A stretch of 27,056 nt of DNA. It comes from CAZLBC01 sp964557575 (GTDB taxonomy: Bacteria > Planctomycetota > Phycisphaerae > SM23-33). A program made the position numbers and the translations under genes. Under the pieces are notes generated by a model, which saw only the letters and a program-made list of their open reading frames with translations, searched no databases and was not told the DNA's origin. Shown here in pieces: positions 22,152-27,056 of the stretch (its first letter is position 1; every line of letters starts with the position of its first letter). The DNA is taken from contig CAZLBC010000065.1 in the NCBI GenBank assembly GCA_964557575.1, positions 1 through 27,056 on the forward strand, read 5' to 3'.

Positions 22152-23759
22152 TTACGGCGCGACGGTGTAGAGTTCGGCCATCGTGGCCCACGGCTCCCCC
22201 CGCATCGCCGCGCGGCTTTCGAACTTCACGTACCGGCCCCGGGCCGGCGCGTCGAACCGGACCGGCTTGGGGTCGCGGTTGCCCGCGAAGCGGCCGCGCG
22301 CGACCGGCGAACCGAATTCCTCCGGGTCGTCCCCCGCGTAGAAGGCCCATGCGGTGACCACGCCGTTGGTATTGCCGTCCTGCCGCGGCACGTAGACGAA
22401 CCCCCCGATCGGGCGCGACGCGCCCCGGTCGACGACGACGTGGTGGGGATGATCCGGCCGGTTGTCTTTCCATTCGGTGCTCCAGTGCGTCGCGGGGTCC
22501 CCGTCGATCACGTGTTTCGGCAACCGGCGGTTGAACCTCGACGCGCTGTCGGCCGTCACGACCCGCCATCCCTCCCGCGGCTGGAGCGTGAATCCCTTCA
22601 GCGCGGGGTGGGACTGCGGGAACCGCCCGAACGCCCCCGTCGCCAGGGTGGTCCGGTTGCCGTCGGGACCGTGCTCGATGACCAGCTTTCCCACCGATCG
22701 CGGCCCGCCGGTCAACGCCTCCCGTGAGACGGCAACCGTTTCGCGGGGCCGGTTCTTCGCGCCCCGGTGGGGATGGTCGCCGAGGTAGCCGCCGCCGTAG
22801 ATGACGTCGAATTCGAACAGTTCGAGGACGAGCTTACCGGGCCACACGCTTCCCCGCAGGTAGTTGACGTCGGCCTGGGTCCCCCACAGGGCCCCGTGGA
22901 CGATCTGCCAGATCCCGTCGTGCTTTTTTGCCGTTATCCGGTGGTGCTCGCCGCAGAGGTAGACGTCGACCCCGCCGGCGACCATGGCCTTCCAGAACCC
23001 GCTCTTCGGGCCGCCCTCCAGCATGTTCGCGCTGGAGTTCCTGCTCTTGACGGGACCGACGACCGGGACGTGGCCCTGGACGATGATAAACTCCGTGTCC
23101 CGGTACTCCCGGAGTTTCTCTTTCAACCACGCAAGCTGCGGGCCCGAGACGGTCATCGACATCCGCTTGCCCGTGTTCTCGAAGGTGTCGACGGAGATGA
23201 CGGCGAGGTTCTCGCGGGCGAAGCAGTAGGCGAGCCCCTTCTTGTGATCCGGGCCGTTGTCCGGCATGGCGAAGATGTCAACAAACTGCGCGGCAAAGAC
23301 CGGGGCGAGGTGCATCTTCCGCAGTCCCTGGTCGTCGCCGTATTCGTGATCCCCGGGGGCGATATAGAGCCGGATGTCCTTGTCGGCGAACCGCTTGCGG
23401 AACCCGCCCCAGTACTCCCGGGTCTTGCGCCGCACCTCCTGTTTGTCGGTCCACCACCGGGCGTCCATGATGTCGCCGGCGTTCAGGGAGAAGGCGGGAC
23501 CCTCCTTTTTCATCCCCGCCAGGAACCAGTCCATCGCTTCTTCCCAGCCGGGCTGGGGGTACTTGATGTTCCAGTTGAACAGGTCCGGGAAGCTGGTGAA
23601 GTTGAACATCGCGTCGTTGGCGGTGGTGGGGAACGTGAACCGCTCGCCCTCCCCGGCCGGGAGGCGGCGGGGGGCGGCGGCGAGGACGGCGATGCCCAAA
23701 AGGAGTAACGCCGCCATCCGGCGGCGTTGTGATCCGCGGTTGGTTTCTTTATCGATCAT
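22152..23759 (-). CDS. Secreted metallophosphoesterase with discoidin-like C-terminal domain
   Basis: 535 aa from the ATG at 23759 (AAAGG 9 bases upstream); longer in-frame extensions lack a ribosome site. Residues 14-36 form a signal peptide after a charged start. The calcineurin-like phosphoesterase domain (about 45-320) shows GD at 95-96 (LNAGDIMDARWW), GDHE at 136-139, QGHVP and CGEHH, which bind the two metals and phosphate. The usual first motif, Asp-x-His, is not obvious; FPDLFNWN occupies its place, so metal site 1 may be unusual. The C-terminus (about 400-535) resembles an F5/8 type C (discoidin) sugar-binding domain: KHVIDGDPATHWSTEW, VVVDRGASRPIGGFVYVPRQ, ARGRYVKFESR. It probably acts outside the cytoplasm on phosphorylated or sulfated polysaccharide-associated substrates; the substrate is not predictable. 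Confidence 0.88.
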   Translation of the reverse strand: MIDKETNRGSQRRRMAALLLLGIAVLAAAPRRLPAGEGERFTFPTTANDAMFNFTSFPDLFNWNIKYPQPGWEEAMDWFLAGMKKEGPAFSLNAGDIMDARWWTDKQEVRRKTREYWGGFRKRFADKDIRLYIAPGDHEYGDDQGLRKMHLAPVFAAQFVDIFAMPDNGPDHKKGLAYCFARENLAVISVDTFENTGKRMSMTVSGPQLAWLKEKLREYRDTEFIIVQGHVPVVGPVKSRNSSANMLEGGPKSGFWKAMVAGGVDVYLCGEHHRITAKKHDGIWQIVHGALWGTQADVNYLRGSVWPGKLVLELFEFDVIYGGGYLGDHPHRGAKNRPRETVAVSREALTGGPRSVGKLVIEHGPDGNRTTLATGAFGRFPQSHPALKGFTLQPREGWRVVTADSASRFNRRLPKHVIDGDPATHWSTEWKDNRPDHPHHVVVDRGASRPIGGFVYVPRQDGNTNGVVTAWAFYAGDDPEEFGSPVARGRFAGNRDPKPVRFDAPARGRYVKFESRAAMRGEPWATMAELYTVAP

Positions 23760-23794
23760 CGGTGTGCACCTTTCTGCCGGGAGTCGTGTCGGAT

Positions 23795-23823
23795 AGTATC
23801 GATACATTCTCATGGTAGGCCAA
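23795..23823 (-). promoter_or_regulatory. Possible promoter of the metallophosphoesterase gene
   Basis: On the - strand TTGGCC (23823-23818) and GATACT (23800-23795) are separated by 17 bp, 36 bp upstream of the start codon. The -10 and spacing match those proposed for the DUF4185 gene at 16977-17005. Confidence 0.4.
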
Positions 23824-23923
23824 CGGCGACCGTCGATCAAGCCGGGAGAAAAGGGGAACAGCCACTGCCCACGAAAAAATGCTTTCGATTTTCCGCGCAT
23901 GCGGTATATTCCCTATTTAGTAA

Positions 23924-23952
23924 TTGAAAGCACCGGATAATAACGATATAAG
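23924..23952 (+). promoter_or_regulatory. Promoter of the oxidoreductase-permease operon
   Basis: TTGAAA (23924-23929) and TATAAG (23947-23952) with an exact 17-bp spacer form a good sigma-70-type promoter. The transcript would start near 23959, leaving a leader of about 55 bases before the ATG at 24015. This is the best promoter in the window. Confidence 0.65.
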
Positions 23953-24014
23953 GTACCCGTAATTGTTACCCGTGCGGCGTATCTTTTTCTTTTCGAGCGA
24001 GCGGAGCAGGGATA

Positions 24015-25109
24015 ATGGCCAAAAAGTTCGGTTTCGGCATCGTCGGCTGCGGGATGATCGCGGATTTTCACGCCCGGTCCATCGGGGACATGAAGGACGT
24101 CGAACTGGTCTGCGTCTACGACGTGGTGCCCAAGGCCGCCGCGAAGCTCGCCGAGCGCTACAACTGCCGGGCGCTGTCCGACATCGACGAGTTCCTGGCC
24201 TGTCCCGGCCTGGACATCGTGACCATCGGCACCCCCAGCGGCGCGCACCTCGAGCCCGCGGTGAAGGCCGCCAAGGCCGGCAAGCACGTGATCTGCGAAA
24301 AACCCCTGGAGATCACCCTCGCCCGCATCGACCGGATGATCCGGGCCTGCCGGGAAAACACGGTGATGCTCGCGGGCATATTCCCCCGGCGGTTCAACGA
24401 GGCGACCGTGGCATTCAAGAAGGCCCTCGACGCCGGCCGCCTCGGGAAGCTCACCATGGCCGACGCCTATGTCAAGTGGCATCGGACGCAGGAATACTAC
24501 GACAACGGCGACTGGCGGGGCACCTGGGAACTCGACGGCGGCGGGGCGCTGATGAACCAGTCGATTCACACCATCGACCTCCTGATCCATCTCGCCGGCG
24601 ACGTTGCATCGGTCCGGGCCTGGGCCGCGCTGACCGCCCACAAGAATATCGAGGTCGAGGACATCGCGGTGGCGATCCTGAAGTTCAAAAACGGCGCGAT
24701 GGGCGTCATCGAGGGCTCAACCGCCTGTTATTCCCCCACCGGCCACGCCGCCGAGGTCCAGATCTGCGGCACCGACGGCTCGGTGTTCATGCGGGACGAT
24801 ACGTTCACCGCGTGGCAATTCAGGAAGGGCCGGGCCGGCGACAAGAAGATCCTCAAGCGCCTGGGCGCCGGCGCCGGCGGGCGCGGGGCGGGGGCGGCCG
24901 ATCCGACGGCCATCGATTACACCTGTCACCGGCGGAACTTCGAGGACTGCGTCAGGGCCCTGCGGGCCGGGAAGGCCCCGAGCGTCGACGGCGCCGAGGC
25001 CCGGCGGTCCGTCGAGCTGATTTTGGCGATCTACCGGTCCGCCCAGACCGGCGGACGGCAGGTGGACCTGCCGCTGAAGAAGACACCGCCCCGGAAGCGG
25101 TTCGCGTAA
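24015..25109 (+). CDS. Gfo/Idh/MocA-family NAD(P)-dependent oxidoreductase
   Basis: 364 aa; ATG at 24015 with GGAG about 10 bases upstream. The N-terminal Rossmann fold has the dinucleotide motif GIVGCGMIADFHARS, then VCVYDVVPKAAAKLAERYNC and TIGTPSGAHLEPAVKAAKAG. The family signature CEKPLEI carries the catalytic Lys96. The C-terminal alpha/beta domain contains GGGALMNQSIHTIDLLIHLA with the His/Asp typical of the active site. No signal peptide, so it is cytoplasmic, unlike the Tat-exported members common in planctomycetes. Family members oxidise or reduce sugars, inositols and their derivatives; the exact substrate is not readable. The permease gene follows after 49 bp with no terminator between, so the two are probably one operon. 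Confidence 0.95.
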   Translation: MAKKFGFGIVGCGMIADFHARSIGDMKDVELVCVYDVVPKAAAKLAERYNCRALSDIDEFLACPGLDIVTIGTPSGAHLEPAVKAAKAGKHVICEKPLEITLARIDRMIRACRENTVMLAGIFPRRFNEATVAFKKALDAGRLGKLTMADAYVKWHRTQEYYDNGDWRGTWELDGGGALMNQSIHTIDLLIHLAGDVASVRAWAALTAHKNIEVEDIAVAILKFKNGAMGVIEGSTACYSPTGHAAEVQICGTDGSVFMRDDTFTAWQFRKGRAGDKKILKRLGAGAGGRGAGAADPTAIDYTCHRRNFEDCVRALRAGKAPSVDGAEARRSVELILAIYRSAQTGGRQVDLPLKKTPPRKRFA

Positions 25110-25158
25110 CCGCCCGGGATATCTCCTGCCGATAAAACCCTGAAACGAGGAAACGACC

Positions 25159-27003
25159 ATGAGCCCAGAAGACAACGGCATGTCGAAGATCGAACGAGAC
25201 CGCCAACTGCTCGTCACCGCGCGGGAGAAGGGCAAGCTCGCCACCATGGGGGCCTGGCTCAGGCTCTCCGGCCCCGGCTGGCTACAAAGCGCCATCACCA
25301 TCGGCGGCGGATCGCTGTCGAACTCGCTCTACCTCGGCGTCCTGGTGGGCTTCGCATTCCTATGGGTCCAGCCGCTCGCCATGATTCTCGGCGTCTCGAT
25401 GCTCGCGGCCATTTCGTACGTGACCCTGTCGACCGGCGAACGCCCGCTGCAGGCCATCAACAAGCACGTGAGCCCCATTCTCGGCTGGGGCTGGCTGATC
25501 GCCTCCATGGCGGCCAACATCGTCTGGTCGATGCCGCAGTACTCCCTGTCGGCCGGCGCCCTCCAGCAGAACCTGTTTCCCGAGTTCTTCGGGCAGGGAT
25601 TCGGCGGGACCATCGGGGCGGCACTCATCGTCATGTCGATCGCGATATTCAACGTGATGCTCTACAACTGGGGCGGCTTCGGGGTCAAGATCTTCGAGAT
25701 CATCATCAAGGTGCTGATCGGCGCGATCGTCCTCTGCTTTTTCGGCGTCATCGTCAAGCTGTTCATGAGCGGCCAGATCCAGTGGGCCGAGGTCGGGTCG
25801 GGCCTGGTCCCGGACCTGAGCCTGCTCTATGAACCAAGCGAAAAACTGGCGGCGATGATCGCAAACGTCGACGAGGGATTCCGGAAATTCTGGAGCGATT
25901 ACACGATCATAAAGCAGCGCGATACCCTGACCGGCGCGGCCGCCACCGCCGTCGGCATCAACATGACCTTCCTCCTGCCCTACTCCATGCTGCGAAAGGG
26001 CTGGAACAAGGACTTCCGAAACCTGGCGGTCTTCGACCTGGCGACCGGCCTGGTGATCCCCTTCGCCCTGGCCACCGGCTGCGTGGTCATGGCCTCCGCG
26101 AGCCAGTTTCACGGCGAGACGGAAAAGGGACTGGTCGACGGCGTCGAATTCACCGAGTACGCCGACAACGCCGCGCAGAAGCGGCTCAGCGAGCGGTACT
26201 GGAAACTCCTTGACATGCGGCTCAAAAAGCAGATCGCAGTCAGCACGGGTGACCGGAAAGCCGAATACACGGACGTTCTCAAATCGTGCACCGCGACCCG
26301 CCGGGAACTCGACGGCGCGTTCCGGGGCTACAAGGCGGGCGACATCAGCCGGGACCAGCTTGAGAGCAAGCTCGGCGACCTGAACCGGTTCTACGGCGGG
26401 AACGTCGACAAGGCCGACCGGGTGTTCGCGGCGACCATCGTCGACCGGGACTCGTTCAACCTCGCCGACTCCCTCGCCCCGCTGCTGGGCGAGGGACCGT
26501 CGAAGTACATCTTCGGGTTCGGCGTCATCGCCATGGCCCTGAACGCCGCCACGATGCTGATGCTCATCAACGGCCTCTGCTTCTGTGAATTACTCGGCAG
26601 GCCGGCGAAGGGGGCGACGCAGATCGTCGGCAGCCTGATGCCGATAGTCGCGGTCTTCGCGCTGCTCTACTGGCGGGGCGCGATGATGTGGCTGGCGGTG
26701 CCGACGTCGGTCTTCTGCGCGACCCTGCTGCCGATCGCCTACCTGGCCTTCTTCCTCCTGATCAACCAGAAGAAGTATATGAAGGACAACACGCCCAAGG
26801 GCGCCCGGCGGCTGATCTGGAACCTCCTGATGGTCATGGCGGTCGTGGCGTCCGGCGCACTGAGCCTGTTCAACCTCAACGGCAAGCTCGGCGCGCCGTG
26901 GGGATACGTCATCTTCGCCGGCTTCGGCGTCCTGATCGTGGCGACCCACTTCATGAGGAAGGGCGGGAACAAGGAAACGCCCGGCGAGGGCCCGGCGGTT
27001 TAA
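25159..27003 (+). CDS. Nramp-related membrane transporter lacking canonical metal motifs
   Basis: 614 aa; ATG at 25159 with GAGG about 8 bases upstream. About 11-12 hydrophobic segments follow a charged N-terminus. The first membrane segment (WLRLSGPGWLQSAITIGGGS at about 33-52) aligns with the start of Nramp (SLC11) transporters, but the metal-binding Asp-Pro-Gly-Asn is replaced by Gly-Gly-Gly-Ser. The TM6 region (VGINMTFLLPYSMLRKGW, about 265-282) does not have the usual Met-Pro-His. A hydrophilic, helix-rich insertion of about 120 residues (about 315-437) lies between the equivalents of TM7 and TM8. I infer a divergent Nramp-superfamily permease that may carry something other than divalent metals, possibly the substrate or product of the sugar-type oxidoreductase in the same operon. 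The transported molecule is unknown. Confidence 0.8.
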   Translation: MSPEDNGMSKIERDRQLLVTAREKGKLATMGAWLRLSGPGWLQSAITIGGGSLSNSLYLGVLVGFAFLWVQPLAMILGVSMLAAISYVTLSTGERPLQAINKHVSPILGWGWLIASMAANIVWSMPQYSLSAGALQQNLFPEFFGQGFGGTIGAALIVMSIAIFNVMLYNWGGFGVKIFEIIIKVLIGAIVLCFFGVIVKLFMSGQIQWAEVGSGLVPDLSLLYEPSEKLAAMIANVDEGFRKFWSDYTIIKQRDTLTGAAATAVGINMTFLLPYSMLRKGWNKDFRNLAVFDLATGLVIPFALATGCVVMASASQFHGETEKGLVDGVEFTEYADNAAQKRLSERYWKLLDMRLKKQIAVSTGDRKAEYTDVLKSCTATRRELDGAFRGYKAGDISRDQLESKLGDLNRFYGGNVDKADRVFAATIVDRDSFNLADSLAPLLGEGPSKYIFGFGVIAMALNAATMLMLINGLCFCELLGRPAKGATQIVGSLMPIVAVFALLYWRGAMMWLAVPTSVFCATLLPIAYLAFFLLINQKKYMKDNTPKGARRLIWNLLMVMAVVASGALSLFNLNGKLGAPWGYVIFAGFGVLIVATHFMRKGGNKETPGEGPAV

Positions 27004-27056
27004 AAACTCATCTGGACGCGGGCGCCGACGACCGCGGCGTCGGTGTCCCCGGTGTA
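27000..27056 (-). CDS. C-terminus of a probable outer-membrane beta-barrel protein, partial
   Basis: On the - strand the last 57 bases are an open frame ending YTGDTDAAVVGARVQMSF and TAA (27002-27000). The alternating hydrophobic pattern and terminal Phe are the usual signature of the last strand of an outer-membrane barrel, recognised by BamA. Its stop overlaps the stop of the convergent permease gene. Only 18 residues are visible, so the family is not assignable. Confidence 0.55.
   Translation of the reverse strand, partial: YTGDTDAAVVGARVQMSF

Overview
The window is about 27 kb of very GC-rich DNA (strong G/C third-position bias) containing one 100-N assembly gap. Its gene set suggests a free-living, outer-membrane-bearing bacterium of the PVC/FCB type (Planctomycetota, Lentisphaerota or Hydrogenedentota-like), probably a metagenome-assembled genome. 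Reasons: many large secreted beta-propeller and sugar-active proteins, a FlgD-type Ig/CBM9 protein, an AsmA-like envelope protein, a 3' fragment that looks like an outer-membrane barrel, a KaiB-fused hybrid histidine kinase and a divergent Nramp-like permease. There is no rRNA or tRNA, so the phylum is an inference.

Layout. 2-4740: two overlapping + strand genes for secreted propeller proteins; the first is cut by the left edge. 4861-7695: a - strand KaiB/GAF/PAS hybrid histidine kinase. 7696-8305: no gene, but a 162-bp foldback (MITE-like) element with a 5-bp target duplication upstream of the kinase, then an AT-rich patch. 8306-9008: a PIN toxin/ribbon-helix-helix antitoxin pair with a palindromic operator. 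9109-9448: a minimal RRM RNA-binding protein with its terminator. 9862-13474: a GH106-like alpha-L-rhamnosidase, then an M90/MtfA-like metallopeptidase with a SEC-C tail. 13562-15607: a one-gene fusion resembling the TIGR03546 + TIGR03545 pair, ending in 99-bp tandem repeats. 15620-16885 (-): a secreted DUF4185 protein, divergent from 17025-18464, a B12-binding radical SAM protein resembling hopanoid C-3 methylases. 18588-19952: a secreted TIM-barrel-like protein, followed by a possible 55-aa ORF. 20294-22136: a secreted Ser/Arg-rich, Tyr-rich, TPR-like protein whose 111-bp tandem repeat is interrupted by the gap. 22152-23759 (-): a secreted metallophosphoesterase with a discoidin-like tail. 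24015-27003: a Gfo/Idh/MocA oxidoreductase and Nramp-like permease operon. 27000-27056 (-): the last 18 codons of a probable outer-membrane barrel protein.

How it fits together. Several products (rhamnosidase, DUF4185, TIM-barrel-like protein, metallophosphoesterase/discoidin, CBM9/propeller protein, Gfo/Idh dehydrogenase) are typical of bacteria living on complex polysaccharides. They lie on both strands with separate promoters, not as one polysaccharide-utilization operon. The least explained loci are the gapped RS-repeat protein, the TIGR03546/03545-like fusion, the permease lacking canonical Nramp metal motifs, and the KaiB-headed kinase. Family assignments come from reading motifs by eye; no database search was run.
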